Part shown: piece by piece, positions 38,736 through 48,907 of the stretch
How the letters are laid out: the number at the start of each line of letters is the position of its first letter
Numbering within the stretch: position 1 is the stretch's first letter
DNA from: Apiosordaria backusii
Taxonomy: Eukaryota > Ascomycota > Sordariomycetes > Sordariales > Lasiosphaeriaceae
DNA: 64,000 bases
Assembly: GCA_030549205.1 (NCBI GenBank)
Contig: JAUKTV010000002.1
Coordinates: forward strand, 2,480,001-2,544,000
Direction of reading: 5' to 3'
The notes under the pieces: model-generated
Database searches by the model: none
Seen by the model: only the letters and a program-made list of their open reading frames with translations
Told to the model about the DNA's origin: nothing
Translations under genes and position numbers: made by a program

Positions 38736-39542
38736 ATGCCTCAAGACGACCTGTATTACGGTATGTCCCAAGACGACCTGTATTACTATTTCAGACACAG
38801 TTCGGTCGACATCCTCTCCCCTTCCGATTTCCTGTACCTCTACATGGACCGTGAGCTCATAAAAGATGGTGAGATCATAACGCGCTTCAGGCTACACAAA
38901 ACATGTCACGATATCTCCGATCTAAAAACACTCGATGAGTTAAACCCTTTGGACGAAGACTTTGACACGATCCCATCCAAGCTCATCTCGATCGAAGCGC
39001 TGCTATACATTCGATTTCTCCCAGTCACGGCCATAAAACTCTGGAACCGATGGGTAAAGATATGCAAGAGCTCAGGGCGCCGTCCATGGTGCGATGTCGA
39101 TTCTCAGCCCTGCGACGGCTTATTTCTTGACATGATTATGCGCCACATGGAGCGCCAGCCAGTCTCCAACTGGGAAACGTATCTGGACGCCTGTGGTTTG
39201 GACGTCTCAAGTGTCGAAGCGTTTCTTAGCGACGCAAACCTTCCCCAGAGTGCTCAAGCGGAGGAATTCCCTTTCGAAACCAGGCGGTTCTGGGCTCAAT
39301 ATTTTGTCACTGAAAAATATAGCGATTTGCAGCACATCCACAGGACATCGATTTTGAGAACATGTGCGATTGATAAGCGAGAAACTGAGCGCAAAAACGC
39401 AGGGAAAGCAAAGGGTCTGGAAGAGCAAGACTCAGACGACGAGTGCTCAACAGACGAGAACTCAGAAGACGAGGACACAGATGGCCCGGAAGAGGATTGT
39501 TCAGATCGGGATAATCTTGAATACAGCGATTCAGAAGAGTAA
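38736..39542 (+). CDS. Orphan acidic protein, 268 residues
   Basis: One exon, ATG 38736 (context GTCAACATGCC) to TAA. I do not recognise the family. The N-terminus is an internal duplication: PQDDLYYG is followed at once by SQDDLYYY. At DNA level an 18-bp unit (CAAGACGACCTGTATTAC) appears twice, 27 bp apart. Residues ~15-200 look globular, with Trp- and Cys-containing segments (KLWNRWVKICKSSGRRPW, NWETYLDACGLDVSS). Residues ~215-268 are low complexity and strongly acidic (DSDDECSTDENSEDEDTDG). There is no signal peptide or membrane helix. It could be a lineage-restricted gene of the kind common in fungal accessory regions. The continuous frame, start context and amino-acid composition make a real gene likely; function is unknown. 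Confidence 0.65.
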   Translation: MPQDDLYYGMSQDDLYYYFRHSSVDILSPSDFLYLYMDRELIKDGEIITRFRLHKTCHDISDLKTLDELNPLDEDFDTIPSKLISIEALLYIRFLPVTAIKLWNRWVKICKSSGRRPWCDVDSQPCDGLFLDMIMRHMERQPVSNWETYLDACGLDVSSVEAFLSDANLPQSAQAEEFPFETRRFWAQYFVTEKYSDLQHIHRTSILRTCAIDKRETERKNAGKAKGLEEQDSDDECSTDENSEDEDTDGPEEDCSDRDNLEYSDSEE

Positions 39543-40155
39543 GCCAGCATCGGGCGAGCTCTGGACTCTGCAGGATGCCCTTCTTTCTCAGAACAGCATG
39601 TTGTAGCAGACCTCTCCACCTCAGCCAGAACCCTAACCCGAATCTCAACTTCCCGGCTAACACTTTTGGATTCCGCGCTTTTTGGAACAGTCTCGACTCA
39701 ATGGTGGTTCGCTCGGTTCTCGGGTTTAACTCACCAACTCAGCGGGGTGCTTTTCATGACCTTAGTGTCGGCTTTCTTTGCGGGAAAACTATCACCCATA
39801 TATCACCTCGCTCATGGTACAGCTGGATGTTTCGGATGCCAAGCAGAGATGTTGCAGGGTTACACCATTGCTGCGATGCTTCCTCTTCTCTAGGTATGGA
39901 CGAATGGTGTAAAGACATGCTGCTAGTCTCAACCAGGTAGTAATAGGAGTTGTATTGTTCCATTTCACCCGTCAATGACGGCATATCTTTTCCGTTGGTT
40001 TGTATGGAGATCAGGTGCCCGCGGTTGTAGCTTTGCTTGTCTGCCAGTCTACGGTCTAACGTTGTGTAACACCATCACCCTTCCCCTAACCAAAACACAC
40101 ACACACACACCAAACATACACCAAGCCTTCTCTTGATATAAAAAAATAAGAAACA
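39543..40155. other. Spacer upstream of the 118-residue gene
   Basis: A 613-bp spacer with an AC run near 40098-40112 just before the next leader. No gene was seen. Confidence 0.5.
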
Positions 40156-40626
40156 ATGGCCCAACAACCCTCCGGCCCCTTCAGACTAGTCACAGTCAAC
40201 ACAGCCCCCGAGCGCGCCTACAGGCTCATCGGCCGGGTCGTGGAAGACGTCAAGGACAAGTACACCATTATCCACGCTGGCAATGCTGACGGTATGTCTC
40301 CTCACCCCTATCTCAATCTTACAACAACTAACACTGAACAGGCATCGACAAAGTAAAAGAAACCGTCGAGGCAGCTCAGCCCAATGTCCTGGTAAGCCCC
40401 CCTCACCCTGGGTACCTCTCCAAAGGTCAAGTTCGTAGTTCTGATAAGAGAGCAGTTCACGGCATCAATGTGGACACCCGAGCAAGCAGCGCAAATCATT
40501 GCCATCGCCAAAGAAATCGTTCCAGATTTAAAGACGTTTTCCCTGCCGCAGGGCTTGCAGGTTGACAAGGGACCTGATGCGGTGGTGGAGTATATCAAGG
40601 AGAATTTGCCTAGTTTGTTGAACTAG
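40156..40626 (+). CDS. Conserved fungal small protein, 118 residues, unknown function
   Basis: Three exons (40156-40291, 40342-40391, 40456-40626) encode 118 residues. Both introns have good signals (GTATGT...AACAG; GTAAGC...CTGATAA...GCAG). Joining them gives a smooth alpha/beta-like chain: FRLVTVNTAPERAYRLIGRV, KYTIIHAGNADGIDKVKE, PNVLFTASMWTPEQAAQI, LKTFSLPQGLQVDKGPDAVV, ending EYIKENLPSLL. The alternation of hydrophobic strands and amphipathic helices suggests a compact single domain. There is no targeting signal. I recall no named function for it and assign none. The AAACAATGG start context and intron structure make the gene call firm. Confidence 0.8.
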
Positions 40627-41654
40627 AGGAGGTACTCTGATAGAGATAGAATAGAGAGATATATTGTCTTAGTTCTATTGTGGTACTTCTGCACACTCCC
40701 TTAATATACATTCTTTAATTTGCAATAAAGCAGGTAAAGAAATGATCCTGTATTGCGCACCCAACCCATGAAAACATCAGGGTTCACCTCTCAGTGTACG
40801 CTTGACCACACCCCTGGACGGTCATCTTCGTTTCTTATAGGCCCCGGGCATCTGACCTCCTTACTCCTGTCCAATGATAGCAAATCCCCTCCACCAGTAA
40901 CCCTTCCGCTCCTATCCATCATCGATAGGTATCCAACCTTGTTCCCCACTGAAACCCCCCTTTTTCATCGCGAAAACCACCACCCTCTCTTGTATTGGTA
41001 ACCTTCGTCCGCCTCACACCACCCCTTTCTCATCCTGCACACAACGGCCTGCTCGGGTAGTTTCGCCGCGTTATTCCGATCTCGAGCGGCAGTTTGTCGA
41101 CTTCGAGACGCATTTTCTCATCTTCGATAGGTTGTTCGATGATGTCGGGTCTCTCGGGGGCTAGGCGGTTGTAGGTCGTGGATGATGGGTCGATGGTGTG
41201 ATGTAGAAGAGGTGTCCGGTCGTATCTGTATACGAGCGAGCGAGTCTGGTGAGGGTGGTGGTTCTGTGCATCAGTTTTGATATGGAGAAGCGAGACGCGG
41301 GGGGTAATAGATAGTGGTTTGGTCTGAGGTTGCTTGACACAGGCTAGGTGGTATTGGAGGAGCCCTGGTTGAGATAGGTGTTGGGGGGGAGGAGAAAGTA
41401 AGTAGCTTGAGGCTTTTGGATCTGGTGACAGCGGTGCTGTGATCTTTAAAGTGCCCATTCGGAGATGGAGGCAGATGGGGTGTCCGTATTCCCAGTGTTT
41501 GTTCCGATCTGCCCCAGGGCTGGGAGACCTCTTGCTGGTGATTAGTACCATTCATGACCTCTTGTCTTTACTGTAGTATATCGTCAAGGCATTGTGGTCG
41601 AAGGAGACTGGTTTTCATTTTCTTCAGAAAGACGTGTGTCCATCTAATCATGCC
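40627..41654. other. Spacer with no convincing gene
   Basis: About 1.0 kb. A minus-strand frame at 41030-41551 is Pro/His/Ser-rich and lacks homology. It is treated as noise. Confidence 0.45.
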
Positions 41655-41876
41655 TCAGCGACTTGATTTGACTTCCTTGTCGCGCCCGTCTTTGCTAGGC
41701 AACAACGCCAGTGTCAGCATAGTGAGGCTCATCGTTGTCATCGCCATGAAACCATTAGCATATTCCTCTTTGCACGATTCGGAGTACCGCGCTTTGGTCA
41801 TCAGAGGGTCTTTCAGAGAGTTGTTCTGAGGACGGAAGTGTAGGGTCCTGAAAAGATGGGCAAGGCGGGGAAACAT
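41655..41876 (-). CDS. Possible small protein with one hydrophobic segment, 73 residues
   Basis: The frame starts at ATG 41876, preceded on the minus strand by an A/C-rich leader (CACCAACAACACATTTCACG), and ends at TGA 41657-41655. The predicted chain has a basic N-terminal half (MFPRLAHLFRTLHFRPQNN). Near residues 43-60 it has a short hydrophobic run (GFMAMTTMSLTMLTLALL), then a charged tail. This would fit a small single-pass or mitochondrial membrane protein, but no homology is recognised. The frame also extends further upstream to another Met at 42095. Short length and absence of introns make it uncertain. Confidence 0.3.
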   Translation of the reverse strand: MFPRLAHLFRTLHFRPQNNSLKDPLMTKARYSESCKEEYANGFMAMTTMSLTMLTLALLPSKDGRDKEVKSSR

Positions 41877-42112
41877 CGTGAAATGTGTTGTTGGTGTTGA
41901 ACCTGGACGAGACAGTGGGCTGTTAACTGGATTCTGGAGGTGGATTTGGTTCTCTGGGTAAAATTGGAGAAGCGCAGACTGATCTTTAAGGAAATTTTCA
42001 TGGACTTGAGTAAACTCTGGTGGCCTGATGGCCTGTGATGCTGTGAACTCTATATCAATTTTGCTTAAGGAAAAGTGAAATATCCACACTTCCAAAGTCT
42101 ACCCCCAACACT

Positions 42113-43100
42113 CTATTGCTCATTCTGCAGCTTATTGACCAAGCTACCAATATGTGGCTGAATCTCCACGATAAACTCATCCCCATCATGAAGAAGCTCC
42201 TGGGGCTTGTGAGCGAAACCAACACCGGCCGGTGTGCCAGTGATGATCACTGTTCCCTTGGGGAGGGTGGTTCCTTGTGACACAAAGCTGACAATCTGCT
42301 CAACCGAGAAGATGAGGTCGGTCAGCGGGCTGTCCTGGACGGCCTTTCCGTTCTTCAACCCTCTGAGTCTGAGCTTCCCGACGTCCTTGATAACGTCCTT
42401 GGAGACCAGCACGGGGCCGATAGGGCAGGCGCCATCGAAGCCCTTGGAGTAGCACCATTGTGTCTGGGCGAACTGGGAGGCGCGGGAGGAGATGTCGTTG
42501 CAGGCTGTGTAGCCCAAGACGTAGTCAAGGGCGTCGGCCTCGGAGACGTTCTTGGCCTCCTTGCCGAGGATGATGGCGAGCTCAGACTCGTAGTCGGCTG
42601 AGTCGGAGGCGATAGTGTGCTTGGGGATGATGGTTGGCTCTGGGTAGGGACCGGCGAGGCAGGTGGGTGGCTTCAGGAAGAGGGTGGGGATATCGGGGAT
42701 GCTCATCTTGGCCTCCTCGGCGTGACGCTTATACTGTTGAACCTGTCAGTGATGTTCTCAAGTATAGGTCAGTCTGGTGTGAGAGCCTTACGTTCAAACC
42801 AATGCAACGGATTGTGCCGGCCTCGTTGGCTGTCACAGGCGAGAGGATCTGGCCGATGACGGCAGTCTCACCCGTTGGGGAGCCGGCATCGAGGACTGAG
42901 CTTCCGCTGTAGACCTTGACCTGGACCTCCTCTCCCTTGTAGACAGCAAGACCGACATCGACGGAGCTGTCTACTGGCTCTCCGATGAGGACCTTGCTGC
43001 TGTCGCCCTTGGGCACAAATCTGACGAGACCTGGACACGCGTCAGTTCAGGAGCTCCCCCCGCATCTTGGGAAAGTTGGTATCTTACGCTCAAAAGCCAT
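42113..43100 (-). CDS. Fumarylacetoacetate hydrolase family protein
   Basis: Three exons (43100-43088, 43030-42792, 42733-42113) encode 290 residues. The first coding exon is only 13 nt (MAFE plus one base); its GTAAGA donor joins RLVRFVPKGD. The second intron joins CIGLN to YKRHAEEAKM, the usual family sequence. The catalytic FAH fold follows with DYESELAIILGKEAKNVSE (metal-binding Glu), GYTACNDISSR, QWCYSKGFDGACPIGP, VSFVSQGTTLPKGTVIITGTP and GVGF. Members hydrolyse or decarboxylate acylpyruvates, oxaloacetate or related 2-keto acids using Mg2+. The length and N-terminal domain resemble the FAHD2-like and bacterial HpcE-type group rather than tyrosine-pathway FAH itself. The substrate is unknown. 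No leader peptide is seen. Confidence 0.88.
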
Positions 43101-45272
43101 TGTTGCTGTAATTTTTCCCTGATGAACTGTTGGAAGCTTTGGATATCAAGATTGTCACAGAACGAAAGACAGTTTGAGAGGAAGAGTCGCAAATCACGAA
43201 GAAAGTAACCTGAGCACGTCGTTTCGGGACGGGACTTCGGGACTTAAATATCGACACCGGGCATCACTAATAGGTAGCGCCGCTGTCATCTAGGTCCCCC
43301 TAGCTTCGCTTCCTTTCCCCCAGCAGCACCTTAGCAGTATGCAAAGGGGGGATCGGTTTGTGAGATCGGCCTTGAATCAGCCTATTTCCGGCCCCTCTTT
43401 GGCCATAATCCCCGCTGCCCCCATGAAACGCGTATGCCGGATAACGAGAAGCAAAGTGAAGACCCCTTCTGCATGAGCTTCTATGCAGCATTACCACTCG
43501 TGGGGAGAGCCGTTCGACAGAACAAATGGATTGCCCCTCATTGTTCCGAAGGCCGGACAACTCCACAATCTCCCCGCAGCGGGGGGTTTGTGGATCTTTC
43601 TAACGAACGCTGCCCCGCAGCACACCATCGAGCGCTCGATTTGCGGAGTCAGGGCCGTCTCTGTCAGCAAAGGTAGAAGGTTTGTAAGTTATTAACTCAC
43701 AGCGCGGCCCCAGATATCAATTGGGGCTGGTCAGATTCTGGAATGAAGCCTTCCAGTCCAGGTTGTTCAAATGGCCGCCCTGCGATATACGGGGTTAGGG
43801 TTGGGCAAGCTGGGGGTTGAAAAGGGGGGTGATAAGTGGGCGCGGTCTTGCTCTCAGACGAGGTAAACACAGCGCACCAGGAATAGGCCGTTGTTGATTA
43901 CGAGATCAGTACTCCGGGGAGCTCTGATGAGATGGCGATGGGACCCTTTGTGGTCTTCTAAGAACTGATGAGGAACTAGTTCAACACTTACGAACAGCTT
44001 TGACGGACAATCAACTACCAACCGACGAACGATCGGAAGAAGTGCGTGGCGGGCTGCGTATGCTAACAACACGTCAATGCATCAGGGCATCAACCTCTGC
44101 GGTGGATGGAACTTTTGGTGGATGCCTATGATTTACTCACTTGACGGGACTGAGCTTAGGCAGGTGATAGTGTGCTGGGGACGCAACTCATCACACCGAT
44201 CTTCGCTGTCATGAAACAGGGAGTCTCAAAGACTACGATGATATAAAGTGTTCGGGAAATTGTACACAGTCGATCGAAGGCCATGGAAGAAAAGAAGCAA
44301 GGCGGTCGGCGGCTATCTCTTAATGCTTAAAGTCTATCTGACAGAGGCAATGTGTGTTGGTGGTGCAGCCGTCGTGGCGTCAGCTGCATTTCGAGTTGGT
44401 GGTGGTGGGCAAGACACTTCTTGTGGTCCCTGAGAGGCCTAGGCCACTAGAGATGCGAAGGTGTGCATTGCGCGGCTAACTCCAACCTGACAGACACTAA
44501 ACAATTGGATGAGACTGAAGTGTCTGTTTAATGGCGCGCCACTTCCTTATATCTCTTGTTATTATATACAGCCCCTTTCAGCTGTCTGGGATATAACATT
44601 CCAACATCAAGTGTGCCATTGAGGCCCTAGAAGTCCAGTTCCCACCAGTTTGGAGGTGGAACAAGGATCAAGGCCTCTCTCGTGCTGAAGGAGGGGCAGT
44701 TTAGCGTCATTGCGGGTTCTCCCCCGCCCTATTAGCCGCCAAGGTGCCGCCTGCCGCCGCCGCTATCAACACCTTGCTATCCCATGTCACCGTGTCAAGC
44801 TGCCCACTCATCCATTCATCCCACCTCGGACCATATTGCTCGTCCAATGCCAGAGTTAACATTCTACATCTCCGTCTCACTGCAGACAGGAATCTCGCGG
44901 AAGCCCACTACCGGTGGCACCCAGATCCGTTAGCCCTCCAACCATCGTAGAACAGCCCAAGGACCCATCACCTTTGCTCCACCACGCCACTTGCCTAACC
45001 TTACCTTACCTTACCTCAACCAACCCCGCCCTATTGACCTTCACCTAACCCGGGCCGTGCACTGCATCTTCACTCCAAGCTGCAAGCAATACCGTTCACG
45101 CCACCACACGTACGTCTCCTGGCCGCGTCGTATGCGACCCCGTCGGGAAGCCTTGGGTTTATGAATGTCGTGCCGAGCTTGACCGAACTTCTGCAATCAA
45201 AAGCATCCTCAACGAGCCTGGCTTTGATTTGCGCAACGGTCGACAGAACACCACACCCAGCAAGTGCCCAAC
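43101..45272. promoter_or_regulatory. Divergent FAH-family / BRO1 intergenic region
   Basis: These 2.17 kb separate two divergent start codons. No extra gene is convincing. A CCTTA repeat (four units near 45000) lies upstream of BRO1. Confidence 0.5.
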
Positions 45273-48200
45273 ATGGCACAAGCGCCCATGATCGCGGTGC
45301 CTCTCAAGGCCACCAACGAGATTGACTGGATCACCCCGCTCAAGTCGTATATCCAGAATACCTACGGCGACGACCCGGAGCGATATGCAGAGGAATGCGC
45401 TGCCATCAACCGGTTACGGCAGGACATGCGCGGAGCTGGTAAGGACAGCACCGCCGGCAGGGACCTGTTGTATCGGTACTACGGCCAACTAGAGCTTCTG
45501 GATTTGCGTTTCCCTGTCGACGAGCAGCACATCAAGATCTCCTTTACATGGTAAAATCTGCTCATTATGCTCTCTCTGGCTTCGTGTTTAGTGTATCTGA
45601 CATGTTTCTAACCTCGGTTGCTCCAGGTTCGATGCCTTTACGCACAAAGCCACTTCGCAACACTCGCTTGCGTTCGAGAAAGCCTCCATCATCTTCAATA
45701 TCTCAGCCGTACTTTCCTGCCATGCCGCCCACCAGTCTCGAACCGAGGAATCTGGCCTCAAAACTGCCTATCACTCCTTCCAGGCCTCGGCCGGCATGTT
45801 CACTTATATCAACGAGAACTTTCTCCACGCGCCATCGGCAGACCTGAGTCGAGAAACGGTAAAAACGCTCATCAATATCATGTTGGCACAGGCACAAGAG
45901 GTGTTTCTTGAGAAGCAGATTGCAGACCAGAAAAAGGTGGGACTGTTGGCTAAGCTGTCGAGTCAAGCAGCTGCGCTCTACGGACAAGCGGCAGAGGGTG
46001 TTCAAGACAATGTCAACAGGGCAATCTTTGAAAAGGTCTGGCTTCAGATGGTGCAGGTCAAGTTCAACCTCATGACATCTATGGCTCAATACTATCAGGC
46101 GTTGGCGGACGACGATGCGAACTCGCACGGCATGGCTATTGCACGTCTTCAGGTGGCCGAGACTCTTGCTAGAGATGCGAACAAAATCTCTCACAGTTTC
46201 CCTGGGACGCTACCTCCGAACGCGAATCTGAACGCCGATGCTCCCTATATCTTGCAGGAAATTACCAAGAGACACTGGGTGGCAGTTCAGGAAAAGCTAC
46301 GAGAGCTTAACAAAGACAACGATTTCATTTATCATCAACCAGTGCCTGCAGAAGCAGGTGTCCCACCAGTGGCCAAGCTGCCTGCTGCGAAGCCTATCCC
46401 AGTGAGCGAGCTCTATGCCGGGCAAGATATCTCCAGAATTACCGGACCAGATTTGTTTGCCAAAATTGTACCATTGGCTGTCACAGAATCGGCCAGTCTG
46501 TATGACGAAGAGAAGGCAAAGTTGGTAAGGGCCGAGACGGAGCGGGTCGATCAGGCTAACAGTGAGATGGCCGCGAGTCTTGACTACCTCAGGCTGCCGG
46601 GTGCTCTTCAGGTGCTGAAGGGTGGGTTCGATCAGGAAATTCTCCCGGATGAGGATTTCAGGACGTGGTGCGTGGACGTTGCGGACCATGAGAATCCCGG
46701 GACAATATTCGATTCTCTACATGAACAAAAACAAGTCATTATGACGATTTTGGATAGAAGCACGAAACAGCTGGATATGGAGGAAAGCGTGTGCGAGAAG
46801 ATGAGGTCAAAATACGATAGCGAGTGGACACAGCAGCCAAGCTCGCGGCTTACTACAACGCTGCGGGGCGATATTCGCGGTTACCGTGAGGCTTTGGACG
46901 AAGCGGCACGGAGCGATCAACAACTTTTTACCAAGTTGCGACAAAATCAAAATGAGTTTGACGAGATGAGACTTGCGGCCGAGACTGGGGAGGTTGATGC
47001 TTTGTTCCAGAGGGCGGTAAATAAGGGGCGCAAAGCCAGCAATACAAATAGCCCGTCGAGCGAACCGAACCTTTTGGATGCCGATTTTGACGATGGAGGA
47101 CCGAGTGTTGTCGACCAGATCGCCAAGGTGGAGGATATTCTCAAGAAGCTGAATCTGATCAAAAGGGAACGGACCCAAGTGCTCAAGGACTTGAAGGAAA
47201 AGGTTGGTCAATTCCAGGAATTTAACTTAAGGGTTCAGCATAAAGGAGCTTTAACTGACAGATATAGGCACACAACGACGATATTTCTCAAATCTTGATT
47301 TTGAACAAGAAGAGCATTGTCAAACATGAACAACAATTGTTTCAACAGGAGCTCGAGAAATTCAGGCCTTACCAGACGCGTCTCGTTCAAGCCTCACACA
47401 AGCAGGCGGCAATGATGCGGGAGTTGACAGTCACCTTCAATAACCTTCTTCAAGATAAGCGGGTCCGAGCAGAGCAGAGCAAGTACGAGGCGATTCAGCG
47501 GACGAGAGCTTCAGTGATTGGCAAATACAAGCGGGCATATCAAGAGTTCCTGGACTTGGAGGCTGGTCTCCAAAGCGCCAAAAATTGGTACAAGGAGATG
47601 AGGGAAACAGTGGAGAGCATGGAGAAGAATGTCGACACTTTCGTCAACAACCGGAGATCTGAAGGAGCGCAATTGCTGAACCAGATTGAACAGGGCCGAG
47701 CAGCCAACAAGAGTGCGCAGGCTGCGTTGGAGCAGGAGCGATTAAGGGGGTTGATGGAGCGAATGACAATGGAACCACCTGCTTCACCCCCCAAGCAGTC
47801 GAGACCGGCACCGGCACCACTCACCTTCAATACCGCGCCAGCGTATCATAAGAGCAGCTATTCTTCCGGGCAGCACATACTTCCCAGCTCTCCACCTCCG
47901 ACACAGACAACATACGGACATCATCAGCAGCAGTCGAGCCAGTCAGGGTTTAACACCATCTACAACCCTAGTTCTCATGGCAGAATTCCCGGCCCCGCCT
48001 CTCCTCCGGCAACACAGTCAACGTTCAATATTCCGGGCCATATGCGCGGACCGGCCTCCCCACCGCCTAACCAGACTTCTTTCCAGCACAGCACATACGG
48101 AAATCCCAACGTGCCGCAACAATACCAGCAGCCACCACCACAGCAGGGTGGTGCTGGTGGGTATGTCCCACCGAATTTTGTGCCTCCTCCACCACCTCCT

Positions 48201-48425
48201 GGACCTCCACCGCTGGGACCGCAGCAGATGATTAACTATGGGAATGATTATTATAATCCTAACGTGCCTAGGCCAGGGTCGGCTTCGCAGCACCAGCATC
48301 AGCAGCAGCATCAACAGCATCAGCATCAACAGCACCAGCAGTACCAGGGGCAAGGGGGGTATCCAAACCAGCAGGGCGGCGGTCAAGGGGGTGATCCTTG
48401 GGCTGGGTTGAGTGCTTGGAAATGA
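45273..48425 (+). CDS. BRO1: ESCRT-associated BRO1/Vps31 (ALIX family)
   Basis: Three exons (45273-45550, 45627-47202, 47268-48425) encode 1003 residues. The N-terminal BRO1 domain opens MAQAPMIAVPLKATNEIDW and contains YGDDPERYAEECAAINRLRQ, GRDLLYRYYGQLELLDLRFP and FEKASIIFNISAVLSCHAA, features of Bro1 rather than of the pH-signalling paralogue PalA/Rim20. A V-shaped coiled domain follows, with ELYAGQDISRITGPDLFAKI and SASLYDEEKAKLVRAE. The C-terminal third is Pro/Gln/His-rich (polyproline near residue 930, then a Gln-His tract), ending DPWAGLSAWK. Bro1 acts on endosomes, binding Snf7 of ESCRT-III and recruiting the deubiquitinase Doa4. Intron boundaries TG|G at W92/F and AAG|GCA are supported by homology across them. 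Confidence 0.93.
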
Positions 48426-48907
48426 GGAGGAAAAAAGGCTAGATAGATTGGTAGGTAGGGGGTAGGGGGGAAAGTGGGAGGAGGTAGGAGTTGAAGAATT
48501 AAATATATCAAAATATACACTTTTACAACAACACGCTTAGATGAACATGGCGTCCTACTGATGATGAATTGTAAATGCAATATGATATAATATACAAACA
48601 CCACAAGCTAAGAACTAAGCTAAAAGGGACAGCTATCATCCAACAAAACAGGCAGGACAAAAGGGGGGGCGCGGCGAGCTGCAGCGGTCTATGTAAAAGC
48701 CAAACCAACCAGCTGTACGATGCTATGATTTCCTTCTTCTTCTCTTGCCAATAACAAAATCAAAAACAAAAGGAAAAGATCTGGCGTTGCGTTCTGCTGC
48801 TGTATATGACTCTGTCTTCTATATTCGCCCCTTTTTGTAAGTGCCTTCCATCCCCTTTCCCCCCACACACAACCAACTCCCCTTGTGTATATTATCGATC
48901 TCGCCGC
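48426..48907. other. Convergent spacer between BRO1 and carnitine acetyltransferase
   Basis: 482 bp holding both 3' untranslated regions. No gene was seen. Confidence 0.5.

Noticed and set aside
44995..45020. CCTTA repeats and scattered CCCTAAC-like words (38.36, 43.79 kb) as telomere-like sequence
   Set aside because: They do not form tandem TTAGGG arrays, and core genes flank them on both sides.
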